Counted from the stretch's first letter, positions 12,328-20,801 are shown. The stretch is DNA of 25,474 nt from an uncultured Clostridia bacterium (GCA_934167135.1 CAKPKI010000009.1:1-25474); one strand, 5' to 3'. Notes: generated by a model from the letters alone, not told the origin. Made by a program: numbers and translations.

Positions 12328-14397
12328 TTATGCACTCATTTGACTAAATGCACTTGTCATACTTGTTAATCCAATTACTACTAATGGAATAATTAAGTAA
12401 CCAACAAATAGACAAATCATTGGTGCAAATCCTACACCTTTACCAATTAAACCTTTCCTTGATACTAATTGATTGTTTGTATCTTTTCTTTTTTCTTGGT
12501 GATAATCTCTATCTGCATCTAATTCATCAAATGCTTCTCTTATTGGTATTTTTTCTACTGCTGCTTGTAAACTTTCTACTATTCTAATCATATCTTGGTT
12601 TGTTACAGAATTTTTAAGTTCTTCTAGTGCTTCCCAAGCTCCTGCTTCATAGTTATTTACACATTTTGCAATAGGTTCCTTAAAAATATTAGCATATCTT
12701 TCTAACCATTCCAAAATCATTTCTACACTAATTCTTTCAATTTTCATCAACATTAGTATAATTGTTTGGAATTGCATTACCTCATTTTCCATTTCAAGCT
12801 TTCTCATAAATTTCTGGAAAATCATCATCCAAACAGGTGCCATATATCCTATTAATGCAAAACCGCATGATAACAGAATCTCAAACCATTGCATCTGCTC
12901 TGAATTTACAATTTTTAGTTTTCCCATTATTCTTTGAGCATCTGTTTCTAATTTTTCGTCATCTTCTTCATAATAAGGAGAATTTACCATTTCTCTTTCT
13001 ACCTTATCTTGAGTTATTTTTAAATCACCTTTTAATCTATCCAAAAAGTAATTATCCTGTTTTGTTAAATCCTCTGCTATTCTTTGATTCTTTTCTGACA
13101 TCGCCCCAATTATTGTTTGCTCTGTTGTTGGGTTTGTATAAACATAATTTACTGCTACTTTATGTAATATTATAAAAAATATAATTGAACATATAAAAGT
13201 TGCTATTGTTAACATTAATCTGTTTATATATATCCATTCCATTTTTGCTTTTGATGCAGAGTCTTTCATTAACTCTTGCATTTTTCTGTAATCTTTTGTT
13301 CCAGCTTTAGGTATAAAGCAATTTATTGCTTGCTTTAAAATAGGTACATTGTATATTTTTTCTTGCCATGGATGGTCATTATGTGCAATTGCAACTTGAA
13401 CTCCACCATTATCTTTCAATTTTCTTGTAATTATATATGATACTACTGTTAAAAGTACAATTAATATTTGTGCTACTAATCCAAGTTTTCCATTATAAAA
13501 ACTTGAAGTAAAATTAAAATTTGATACTGCCCAAGCTTTTAATGGCTCTAATAGCAGTACTGGTGCAATTGAAATAAAAGCTAAACTTTGAAATACATAA
13601 TTTAATTTATCTCTTTTTAATATTTCTAATTGCATTTCTTGTGTTATATTATCAACATTTTTTAGATATAAAGAAGAACCATCATCTCCTTTTCTATCTC
13701 CAAATTCTTGTGTTAAATATGATATACCAGCAAATTCTTTTAAATAATCATTTGGAGCTACATCATAGTATTTTTCTAGTTCAGTTTCTGGATCATCTGA
13801 ACATAGTATTTCATAAATCTTTTCACCTTGTTTAGACACATTTTTTTCATCATCTAATGATACTTGATATATTGCTTCTTCTACCATGTTATACTCATGA
13901 TAAGCATGTCTTATTTCAGCAAAAAAATCTATTTGTTCTTTTAATAAATTATTATCAATTTTATCAACCATACCCTGTACCATTGTGTCTACAATAAATA
14001 ATTCGAAAATTATTAATATTGACATCAATAACCAGTTATTATGTGTTATAAGAATTGTTATTAGTGCTACAAAGACAAACATAAAAATCGCTTTTACCAT
14101 TATCTTTGCAGCTTCTTTTCTTGTAGTATATTCATCATCAATATTGACTATTTCTAGCCTTCTTCTAAGTTTAAATAAATATCTTTTTAGAAAAGGTGTC
14201 CTAATAAGTCTTATATATATTTTCTGGTACATTATGTCTGATGAAAATCCCTCTGCCCTTGTTCCCTCTTGTAATTTTTTCATCTTTGCATATTCTGATT
14301 TACCCATCATTTTTTTCAAGATAATATATGCTATAATAATGCCTACAAATAGTACAACTGTTATAATCATTATATATTTTAGCATTTGTGTACTCAT
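12328..14397 (-). CDS. TadB/TadC-like double T2SSF inner-membrane platform protein
   Basis: This 689-residue polytopic protein has about eight hydrophobic helices (near 5-27, 101-118, 121-139, 268-287, 304-324, 393-413, 505-527 and 657-679). Between helices 3 and 4 (about 145-265) and between helices 7 and 8 (about 530-655) lie soluble helical regions in the position of T2SSF (GspF/TadC) domains. The second includes ISVEMILEWLERYANIFKEP and ESLQAAVEKIPIREAFDEL, typical of TadC. The layout is that of TadB followed by TadC in one chain, where Tad loci usually have two genes of about 300 residues. In type IV filament machines this protein sits in the membrane, is turned by the ATPase and adds or removes subunits. 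It follows the ATPase gene by 24 nt and has a GGAGGTG site. Assignment by topology and context; sequence divergence is high. Confidence 0.8.
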   Translation of the reverse strand: MSTQMLKYIMIITVVLFVGIIIAYIILKKMMGKSEYAKMKKLQEGTRAEGFSSDIMYQKIYIRLIRTPFLKRYLFKLRRRLEIVNIDDEYTTRKEAAKIMVKAIFMFVFVALITILITHNNWLLMSILIIFELFIVDTMVQGMVDKIDNNLLKEQIDFFAEIRHAYHEYNMVEEAIYQVSLDDEKNVSKQGEKIYEILCSDDPETELEKYYDVAPNDYLKEFAGISYLTQEFGDRKGDDGSSLYLKNVDNITQEMQLEILKRDKLNYVFQSLAFISIAPVLLLEPLKAWAVSNFNFTSSFYNGKLGLVAQILIVLLTVVSYIITRKLKDNGGVQVAIAHNDHPWQEKIYNVPILKQAINCFIPKAGTKDYRKMQELMKDSASKAKMEWIYINRLMLTIATFICSIIFFIILHKVAVNYVYTNPTTEQTIIGAMSEKNQRIAEDLTKQDNYFLDRLKGDLKITQDKVEREMVNSPYYEEDDEKLETDAQRIMGKLKIVNSEQMQWFEILLSCGFALIGYMAPVWMMIFQKFMRKLEMENEVMQFQTIILMLMKIERISVEMILEWLERYANIFKEPIAKCVNNYEAGAWEALEELKNSVTNQDMIRIVESLQAAVEKIPIREAFDELDADRDYHQEKRKDTNNQLVSRKGLIGKGVGFAPMICLFVGYLIIPLVVIGLTSMTSAFSQMSA

Positions 14398-14421
14398 TTA
14401 TAAGAACACCTCCTATATTAA

Positions 14422-16347
14422 TTATTTTTGTGTTTTAGCTTTTACTCTTTTTGTTTTTTTAACTTGGTCACCCCAATATGTATCAACAAAATTATCAAAT
14501 TCATCTAAATCTGATTCATCCATATTGGCTCTCATTTCTGCAAGGTTTTTATCTGTTATTTTATTTGTTATTTGATATTCTCCATCAACATATTCTAGTA
14601 TGTTTTGATATCTGTATAAATTTTGTTCTGTTATTTTTGAAAAATATGTTGTTGCATTTTCAAAGAATTTTTGAACTTTTCCATCCATAGTTTTTTCACC
14701 TTTATAGTCATGATCATATGTTGTTCTATCTACTATTGGAATACATTCTGTTACTCTTTCAATATATCTTCTTCCTCTAAAGTCTTTTTGTAGATGTATA
14801 TCAAAGTTTAAAACTTGTACAACTTGCTCTTCAGCAGTTTTTTCATTTTTAAATACACCTGCTCTTAACATAGAGTTACGTAGAGCTGTTACTAAGTCTG
14901 GGAATGTTTTAGCATGGTGAGTAAATAGTGTAAACTTAGATGCAACCTGTGCAGATTGAATCATCCAAGATGCTACGGGGTCTGTTGCAACCTCACCTAT
15001 GATGTTTACAGAACCGTCAGTCTTTTTCTGTACGTCCAAACACTCTTGTCCAGATATTGTATCTGTTTCACGCATTGACAAAATGTTTCTTGTTGGATAA
15101 ACTTTTCTTAAGTGCAACTCGAAAGCAGTTTCTGTAATACGCAAGTTCATTGTTTCATATATATTTTCAATCATACCCATAAGTAGTGTTGTTTTACCAC
15201 AACCTTGCTCACCAGTGATTGATGTAATTCTTGCTCCTTTTACAAGGAATTTTAATAAATCTATTACTTTGTCACTTCCTGGCATTTCTCCTGTCCATTG
15301 TTCAACTGTTGCTCTTTTAACATCAAACTTTCTTACAAAGAATGCCCATGTTTCTGACATTGATGGTCTTACTACAACAACACGAGAACCATCTTTCATT
15401 TCATTGATTTTGTAACCATTTGTATCTGATAACTGTCCTGGATTATTGTATTTATAAATATTTTGACATACTCTTTTTAGTTCTGATTCTGAACCAAATG
15501 ATAAAAATGCTAAACGTATTGATTTACCTTGGAAGAATATCCATATACTGTCACAAGCTCTTGGAACTTTGTGTTCAGCTACCTGGTCTAAATAATCTCC
15601 ATCTGTCTGTGCTACCTGGCTTAAAAAGCTCTCTGGTAAACCAGATACACCACCAGATACACCATCTATATTCATATCTCTAATTTCGTCTATTGAACTA
15701 TATCCTTTATAATGTTGATATATTCTTTGAACTACAATTTCAAGTTTGTCTTGGAATGTTAACATTATTTTTTCTTTTTCAAATATTTGGTCTATTTCAT
15801 CTTCAGTTATTACATAAGAAGGTTTTGTTTCACCCTCCAAATATTTTAATGTTGCTAAATTATATCTTTTTATAATTTGTGTTAATGCTTCATATCCAAA
15901 TTCTTTTTTGTATACATAAATTAATATATCAAATCTGTCTTGTGATGTAAGTAATGATGGCATATCAAACGGAATTGCAGTTGATATATTAGATTCATTT
16001 ACACCATATTCTTTTGCTAATAAATCTGATATAAGTTCTTTTACATATCTTTTATCATTAACATCACCATATGTACAACCTTTTAATGCTTTTTTCAAGG
16101 CATATTTTTTGCTTTTTCTACGTTTTAATTCTTCTTCTGATAAACCAATATCATATAAATTAACTTTTGTTATTTCGTCTAATCTCTTTTTTACGAAGTC
16201 TCTCATTGCTTCTAATGTATATGTCTTTTCGTCTTTTTCTATTTCTTCTTCTACTTCTGCATTTTTATTTTTTTGTACAAAATATGCTATGCCTCCTCCA
16301 GCAAGTATTATAACAACTATTGTTAATAATATATTAGTTAGTGTCAT
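14422..16347 (-). CDS. TadA/CpaF-like type IV filament ATPase with N-terminal membrane helix
   Basis: This secretion ATPase (641 residues) would power filament assembly. The catalytic part has Walker A GEQGCGKTT at 379-387, the Asp-box-like region ITETAFELHLRKVYPTRNIL, the Walker B-like SVNIIGEVATDPVASWMI (446-463) and the His box LFTHHAKTFPDLVTALRN (474-491), in the order seen in TadA/CpaF. About 200-370 is the N-terminal ATPase subdomain. Unusually, residues 4-24 form a hydrophobic helix followed by an acidic linker, so the enzyme should be membrane-tethered; TadA proteins are normally cytosolic peripheral ATPases. The C-terminal 110 residues after the ATPase core are an extra extension. 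GGGGTG precedes the ATG, 4 nt after the TadZ-like gene. Its use of ATP is likely because Walker A is intact. Confidence 0.88.
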   Translation of the reverse strand: MTLTNILLTIVVIILAGGGIAYFVQKNKNAEVEEEIEKDEKTYTLEAMRDFVKKRLDEITKVNLYDIGLSEEELKRRKSKKYALKKALKGCTYGDVNDKRYVKELISDLLAKEYGVNESNISTAIPFDMPSLLTSQDRFDILIYVYKKEFGYEALTQIIKRYNLATLKYLEGETKPSYVITEDEIDQIFEKEKIMLTFQDKLEIVVQRIYQHYKGYSSIDEIRDMNIDGVSGGVSGLPESFLSQVAQTDGDYLDQVAEHKVPRACDSIWIFFQGKSIRLAFLSFGSESELKRVCQNIYKYNNPGQLSDTNGYKINEMKDGSRVVVVRPSMSETWAFFVRKFDVKRATVEQWTGEMPGSDKVIDLLKFLVKGARITSITGEQGCGKTTLLMGMIENIYETMNLRITETAFELHLRKVYPTRNILSMRETDTISGQECLDVQKKTDGSVNIIGEVATDPVASWMIQSAQVASKFTLFTHHAKTFPDLVTALRNSMLRAGVFKNEKTAEEQVVQVLNFDIHLQKDFRGRRYIERVTECIPIVDRTTYDHDYKGEKTMDGKVQKFFENATTYFSKITEQNLYRYQNILEYVDGEYQITNKITDKNLAEMRANMDESDLDEFDNFVDTYWGDQVKKTKRVKAKTQK

Positions 16348-16351
16348 TTTT

Positions 16352-17218
16352 TCACCCCATTTTCATTTGCAATTCTTGCAATTTATCTATAATTTTATCC
16401 ATAAGTTTTAGCACATCTTGCATAAAAATGTAATTTGCGTCTGATGTGTCTTTTACGCTTTTTAGTCTTAAAAACAAATCTGGTACTGTAGATTCTTCTG
16501 CTGACTCAAAATATAATGTATTAAATGGCACTACATTAAGCTCTTTTTTTTCTCCTACATATTTCATAACATTTTTAGTATTATATTTTGATTCACTATT
16601 GTATTTTCCAATAACAGGTAATGTTTTCTGACTATTTACTTCTTTATTTTTTTTCTTTAACTCTATATATCTATTTAAGCATTCCTTTTTTTGTGAAATA
16701 ACTATTACATTTAAATTTGATGCTTCTAATATCTCGTTTCTCACATCTGGAGAAATCATCTTATCTACATCTACTAATACCATGTCATAATATTGGCTTG
16801 CCATTTTTATTAATTCTACATAAGTTTTTTCTATTTTTCTATATTCTAAAAGATTTACTTCTTTTGCAATATCTTTTGTACCAGCAAATCCATTTATAAT
16901 TTCCAATCTTTCTTTAAATATAACTTTTGTATAGTTTGTTATTGCATCTGGTGTTAGTTTATTAGCAGTTACTAGTTTTGACAATCCCTCAATTCCGCTT
17001 TCAACTGCTAGAGCATTAGATTTAACTCCAAACAATTTTAAGCTTCTTTGTACTTCATCTCCCCAGAAACAATTTTTCATAGTTGGATCTTGAAAACTTG
17101 TTGATATTAATAAAATTCTATAATTACATTCTATTGCCATACGCGTTGCAACAGCAATTGATGTTAGGGTATTTCCTGATTGTTCTCTACCATCATTCCA
17201 AAATGTTACAATTGACAT
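16352..17218 (-). CDS. TadZ/CpaE-like ParA-fold protein with degenerate P-loop
   Basis: This 288-residue soluble protein has the SIMIBI/ParA-MinD sequence plan. It starts MSIVTFWNDGREQSGNTLTS, and the next strand RILLIST and a Walker B-like YDMVLVDVDKM (about 143-153) are in the expected places, followed by LNVIVISQKKECLNRYIEL. In the Walker A position the signature Lys is Arg and the P-loop Lys is Asn (R-E-Q-S-G-N-T), so ATP hydrolysis is doubtful. TadZ/CpaE proteins, which place Tad machinery at cell poles, are known to carry atypical Walker A boxes, and the gene's position right before the ATPase fits. It is 20 nt after a second ParA-like gene. A purely structural or localisation role is inferred. 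Confidence 0.72.
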   Translation of the reverse strand: MSIVTFWNDGREQSGNTLTSIAVATRMAIECNYRILLISTSFQDPTMKNCFWGDEVQRSLKLFGVKSNALAVESGIEGLSKLVTANKLTPDAITNYTKVIFKERLEIINGFAGTKDIAKEVNLLEYRKIEKTYVELIKMASQYYDMVLVDVDKMISPDVRNEILEASNLNVIVISQKKECLNRYIELKKKNKEVNSQKTLPVIGKYNSESKYNTKNVMKYVGEKKELNVVPFNTLYFESAEESTVPDLFLRLKSVKDTSDANYIFMQDVLKLMDKIIDKLQELQMKMG

Positions 17219-17238
17219 TTTTCAACTCCTTCTAAAAA

Positions 17239-17925
17239 TCAAAGATTTTTTACTATAAGTCTTAGTGTTTTATTTCCTAATTGTGGTTCTATATCATTTG
17301 CTAAAAATATTATATTTGATTTATATGAATTGCTTAAATTTTTAAACTTTATTTTTGATATACGTTGATTTTCTGTTATTGCAGGCAAATCTCCATTTTC
17401 TAGCAAAAAATATACTTTTTCTTCATTCCATATTGCTTTTGTTCCTAATACTAAAAAGTCAAAATACTCTTCTTCTTCTTTAAGCATATCTTTGGAATAG
17501 AATATTCTAGTCATTTTAGTTGGTACACCTAATTGTTTTAATAATTCGGTGCCTTTTTTTAATGAATACATATCAAATGATGTTACAAAATATGTTTTAT
17601 CTGCTGATTGTAATCCAAATTTTGCAATACCTTCAAAATTATCTGAGTCTACTATTACATAGTCATAATCCAAATTTTCGTTTTCTTCTAGTCCCATATA
17701 TTGTTTCAAACTCTCGAAACTGTCAAATCCAACTGCAACATCAATACCTTCAAAAGTTGTTATATATGATCTCGTTGGGTTTATAACTGGTACTACATAT
17801 TTACATTTTTGTGTTATTGTATTATCCACTATTAAAATTCGTTTTTCTGCCATTGTAAGAACTTTTGCAACGCTTAATATTACATCTGTCTTATCATAGG
17901 CACCAATAAACCCGATTTTTTTCAT
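17239..17925 (-). CDS. Second ParA/MinD-like protein of the filament operon, P-loop remnant
   Basis: This soluble protein of 228 residues is smaller than its neighbour but has the same plan. It opens MKKIGFIGAYDKTDVILSVA; the Gly-rich loop is reduced, though Lys-Thr (12-13) remains. Strand two is RILIVDN, and the Walker B-like segment is YDYVIVDSDNFEGIA (about 88-102), followed by TYFVTSFDMYSLKKGTELLK, as in MinD/ParA proteins after the switch region. Whether it binds nucleotide is unclear. Two adjacent ParA-like genes are unusual for a Tad locus and suggest a heterodimer with the 288-residue protein. The gene follows cpaB by 85 nt, a gap that holds a stable stem-loop. GGGAG precedes the ATG at 17925. 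Function is inferred from fold and context only. Confidence 0.65.
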   Translation of the reverse strand: MKKIGFIGAYDKTDVILSVAKVLTMAEKRILIVDNTITQKCKYVVPVINPTRSYITTFEGIDVAVGFDSFESLKQYMGLEENENLDYDYVIVDSDNFEGIAKFGLQSADKTYFVTSFDMYSLKKGTELLKQLGVPTKMTRIFYSKDMLKEEEEYFDFLVLGTKAIWNEEKVYFLLENGDLPAITENQRISKIKFKNLSNSYKSNIIFLANDIEPQLGNKTLRLIVKNL

Positions 17926-17982
17926 ATGTTTTAGTCTCCCTTTCTTAACTTTTATGCATATTTTGTTTTATTTTAAAGTCCT

Positions 17983-18006
17983 ATAGCAAGGGTATCCCCT
18001 TGCTAT
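17983..18006 (-). other. Intercistronic stem-loop between cpaB-like and ParA-like genes
   Basis: ATAGCAAGGG (17983-17992) and CCCTTGCTAT (17997-18006) form a perfect 10-bp stem with a 4-nt loop, starting 5 nt after the cpaB-like stop codon. There is no T-run on the minus strand, so it is not a standard terminator. Differential mRNA stability or processing at this point is the likeliest role. Confidence 0.6.
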
Positions 18007-18010
18007 TTGG

Positions 18011-19306
18011 TTAATTGCTTGTTGTTCCACCTAAAGATTCTAGGTATTTTTGTCTTGCTGAATTTTGGTTTGTTATTTTTTCATCTGATTTATCTTGTAT
18101 ATTTGACATATAATCTTCTGAAGAATTTATTAATGATTGTAAATAATCATTTCTGCTCTTCTTAGCAGCTTCTGTGTATCTTGCAGCTAATCCTTCACTA
18201 GCTTTATTTACTATATTAGGATCTGCTTGTATTTGTGCTGTAACTGCTGCATTTGGTGTATATGTTGGCAATGATGCTTCTTGCATTCCAGCTTCAACAT
18301 ATTTTGTTGCATATATTTTTGCACCTAATAACCCATATGCTTCTACTATTGCACTTGACATTGATAATATTTCTTCTTCGTTTAAGTTAACTCTTACTGT
18401 ATCTGATATATATGATCCATCCATATTTGTTGGAATATCAACTTTAACTTTTGAAACTACTATAAAGTCTTGTCCAGATGGTGTCATTAATCTTATATCA
18501 ATATAGTCATTTGTCATTAAATCTACTGGTAACACTACCATATTATATTCTTGTTGTCTTACATCATCTGTTACAACTTCGTCAGATTGAACTACTAAAT
18601 ATGGTGTAACAACTGTATTTTGATTCATTGAAACTTTTGCTACAACTGGAACATTTTGTAATATTAAATATTCCTTTTCTCTTGCATTTTTTGTTGCATT
18701 TAGTTTATACACATAATATTCTCCTGTTGTTGTTTCTTGATATACTCTTGTTATTTTATCTGTACTACTATTAGCATCAATAATGTAACTTCCATCATCA
18801 TCTTGTAGTACTTCATCTCTTGAAGAAACTTCTGTTAATGAACTCTTTTCTCCAGTATATTTGTCTAAACTTTTATATTTCTTCCCATCAACTTCAACAA
18901 CTTCAATTATTGAGTCAGATTCATTTATGTATAATCCTTGTGTTGGTTGATTAAATGTTATATTTTTAATATTATTATAGTTATCTGTGTTAAAAGTTTT
19001 TCCATCTTTTGTTTGTAAATACCATGTATCTATGACAGAAGCTGTTGCTGTTGCATTGCTTGGTATTGCATTTTGATTAATTTGTTTTGTTGTAAACATA
19101 TCTTCTGTTATTACCTGTCCTGATTTTACATCCTGAGCTAATACATATACATTTCTTTTTGCATTTGTTTCTTTTTGTAGCTCTTCTGTTTTGTTCTTTA
19201 ATTGCATAAATAATAATGCAATTATTACTCCTGCTATTAATAATGTTACTATCACTCCTAATAGAAATGAATTTCTTGCTTTTCTTTGCATTGGATTTGA
19301 CGCCAT
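18011..19306 (-). CDS. cpaB: CpaB/RcpC-like Flp pilus assembly protein (SAF domain)
   Basis: This 431-residue protein has an N-terminal transmembrane anchor (about 13-33, preceded by a basic MASNPMQRKARN), a short coiled segment and a SAF-type domain starting NVYVLAQDVKSGQVITEDMF (about 51-70) followed by TTKQINQNAIPSNA. This is the hallmark of CpaB/RcpC proteins, which act on the outer face of the membrane in Tad/Flp pilus assembly. Compared with standard CpaB (about 250-300 residues), an insertion splits the SAF region (about 90-210), and a Gln/Asn/Ser-rich tail follows (about 350-431). In Gram-negatives CpaB works with the secretin; here there is none, so it may guide the filament through the wall. 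It is the first gene of the operon, with its own promoter and an AGGAGG site. Confidence 0.82.
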   Translation of the reverse strand: MASNPMQRKARNSFLLGVIVTLLIAGVIIALLFMQLKNKTEELQKETNAKRNVYVLAQDVKSGQVITEDMFTTKQINQNAIPSNATATASVIDTWYLQTKDGKTFNTDNYNNIKNITFNQPTQGLYINESDSIIEVVEVDGKKYKSLDKYTGEKSSLTEVSSRDEVLQDDDGSYIIDANSSTDKITRVYQETTTGEYYVYKLNATKNAREKEYLILQNVPVVAKVSMNQNTVVTPYLVVQSDEVVTDDVRQQEYNMVVLPVDLMTNDYIDIRLMTPSGQDFIVVSKVKVDIPTNMDGSYISDTVRVNLNEEEILSMSSAIVEAYGLLGAKIYATKYVEAGMQEASLPTYTPNAAVTAQIQADPNIVNKASEGLAARYTEAAKKSRNDYLQSLINSSEDYMSNIQDKSDEKITNQNSARQKYLESLGGTTSN

Positions 19307-19348
19307 TTTTATTCCTCCTTATTTTCGCATAATTTGCTATCTTTATAT

Positions 19349-19377
19349 ATTTTACCTCTTGTTTTTATCAAAATCAA
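19349..19377 (-). promoter_or_regulatory. Main promoter of the Tad-like filament operon
   Basis: On the minus strand TTGATT (19372-19377), 17 nt, TAAAAT (19349-19354), 43 nt before the cpaB-like ATG. A second overlapping reading (TTGATA, 16 nt, TATATA) is possible. Upstream lie short direct repeats of TAATATTTTTG (about 19405-19434) next to the Cof gene stop; no terminator separates the two genes, so read-through from the Cof gene is possible. Confidence 0.65.
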
Positions 19378-19434
19378 CATTATATATATTTTGTAATCTA
19401 AATTTAATATTTTTGTAATATTTTTGTAATATTT

Positions 19435-20304
19435 CTATTGTGATATAGAATTTAATGCATTAGCCACACCATCTTCACTGTTAGAATCTGTAATTATATC
19501 TGCTATTTCTTTTATATATGGTGCACTTTGTCCCATAACGATTCCTAATCCTGCATTTTCTATCATTTTTTTGTCATTCATATTATCACCTATAGCAATT
19601 ATTTCTTCTGTTTTTATTTGCATTTTTTCTTTCAAAATTTCAATAGCATTCCATTTATCTACATTTTTTGCAGAAATTTCAGTATAAAAATATTCTATTG
19701 GAACTTCTTCTGTTCCTTGTCTTATTATTTTCCTTGACATATGTGAAACTTCTAATACTTCTATGTCATTTATTTCTTTTAATCTTCTCATTATTGATTT
19801 AAATATAGATGATGTACTATCACATACTGTTATTTTTAATATTTTTTCATCTCTGTTAGAAATATAGTCATAAATGTTTTCTACTATGTTTATATGTGTT
19901 TTGTCTTTTTCTTCTTTATATAGATTTTCTTTATGATAATATAATACATTACATTGTAAGTTTTTAGCCAATATTTCTCTTTCTGTATAAATATTATAAT
20001 ATATACTATTTTCTTCGCAAATTTTTATTATGTCTAATACTTTTGATTTTTTTAATGTGTTTTCGTATATTATTTTATCATTTGCTATATCATATAATAT
20101 AGCTCCATTTCCTGATATAAAGTATTTCTCACTTTCAATTTCTTGAGCTATTGTTTTTATAGAGTCTATTGGTCTACCTGACGCAATTACAACTTCTATT
20201 CCTTTTTGTTTTGCATTTTTTATTGCTTCTTTTGTTTTTTGTGTTACAACACCATATTGATTTAACATTGTTCCATCTAAGTCTATTGTTGCTAATTTAT
20301 ACAT
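19435..20304 (-). CDS. Cof-type HAD-IIB family phosphatase
   Basis: This 289-residue soluble hydrolase of the HAD superfamily, Cof/IIB subfamily, probably dephosphorylates sugar phosphates, nucleotides or pyridoxal phosphate. Motif I is DLDGTML (Asp8 nucleophile, Asp10 acid), motif II is in VVIASGRP, the C2 cap spans about 85-195, and motifs III/IV appear as the Lys region near EILKEKMQI and GDNMNDKKMIENAGLGIVMG. All catalytic residues are present. The ATG follows AAAGGAAAC. It is divergent from the SASP gene across a 154-nt gap. The substrate cannot be told from sequence, and the family is promiscuous. Location next to the filament operon is probably coincidental, though read-through could link their expression. 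Confidence 0.92.
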   Translation of the reverse strand: MYKLATIDLDGTMLNQYGVVTQKTKEAIKNAKQKGIEVVIASGRPIDSIKTIAQEIESEKYFISGNGAILYDIANDKIIYENTLKKSKVLDIIKICEENSIYYNIYTEREILAKNLQCNVLYYHKENLYKEEKDKTHINIVENIYDYISNRDEKILKITVCDSTSSIFKSIMRRLKEINDIEVLEVSHMSRKIIRQGTEEVPIEYFYTEISAKNVDKWNAIEILKEKMQIKTEEIIAIGDNMNDKKMIENAGLGIVMGQSAPYIKEIADIITDSNSEDGVANALNSISQ

Positions 20305-20362
20305 AATTGTTTCCTTTCTTTTTATATTAATTTTTATTATATAATTTTTTCAAAAAATTTCC

Positions 20363-20393
20363 TGTTTATTTTTCTTTCAAATTGTACATCATA
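20363..20393 (+). promoter_or_regulatory. Possible forespore (sigma-G type) promoter for the SASP gene
   Basis: CATCATA (20387-20393) fits the CATnnTA type -10 of forespore sigma factors, with a poor -35 TGTTTA (20363-20368) at 18 nt. Sigma-G control is expected for SASP genes from established knowledge; the match itself is modest. Confidence 0.3.
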
Positions 20394-20394
20394 A

Positions 20395-20424
20395 GTTTAG
20401 AAAAAGCAATAGTTTTTTCTAAAC
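20395..20424 (+). other. Hairpin in the SASP mRNA leader
   Basis: GTTTAGAAAAA (20395-20405) and TTTTTCTAAAC (20414-20424) form a perfect 11-bp stem with an 8-nt loop, 35 nt before the SASP ATG. No T-run follows, so it may protect the 5' end of the SASP mRNA, which must persist in the forespore. Confidence 0.5.
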
Positions 20425-20458
20425 AATAATTATGTTATATAGCAGGAGGTGAATAAAC

Positions 20459-20668
20459 ATGGCAAACTCAAACAACAGTAATAAAAAATTAGTACCAGAA
20501 GCTATGAGTGCTTTAGATAAATTCAAATATGAAGTTGCTTCAGAAGTTGGTGTAACTTTAAAAGATGGATATAATGGTGATATATCAGCTAAAGATGCTG
20601 GTAAAATAGGTGGAAATATGGTTAGAAAAATGATTCAACAAGTTGAAAATAATATGGCTAACAAATAA
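20459..20668 (+). CDS. Alpha/beta-type small acid-soluble spore protein (SASP)
   Basis: This 69-residue DNA-binding protein saturates forespore DNA, converting it toward an A-like form and giving UV and heat resistance. It is degraded at germination by the GPR protease. It shows the family layout: a short polar N-terminus rich in Asn and Ser, MSALDKFKYEVASEVGV (about 20-36) including the GPR recognition region, then GYNGDISAKDAGKIGGNMVR (about 43-62), the second conserved helix block, and a short tail. The ribosome binding site AGGAGGTG is near-perfect, 7 nt before the ATG, consistent with very high expression. With SpoIVB it is direct evidence that the host lineage forms endospores. Confidence 0.97.
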   Translation: MANSNNSNKKLVPEAMSALDKFKYEVASEVGVTLKDGYNGDISAKDAGKIGGNMVRKMIQQVENNMANK

Positions 20669-20716
20669 GTTTACTAGTTAAGATTAAATTTACTAATTAT
20701 ATTTTTGAATAATATG

Positions 20717-20746
20717 TATATTATATGATTTTATGCATATAATATA
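20717..20746 (+). other. AT-only hairpin downstream of the SASP gene
   Basis: TATATTATATG (20717-20727) and CATATAATATA (20736-20746) are perfect 11-bp complements with an 8-nt loop, 49 nt after the SASP stop. No T-run follows; it may stabilise the mRNA 3' end ahead of the terminator at 20802. Confidence 0.4.
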
Positions 20747-20801
20747 AGTAATGGCAGAAGTATTTTTCTTGATTTTATATATGTTTTTAGTTTAAGCATA
20801 C

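Noticed and set aside
13985..14575. 196-codon plus-strand frame across the platform/ATPase junction
   Set aside because: It lies antisense to two well-supported genes, has no ribosome binding site, and its composition is that of antisense AT-rich sequence.
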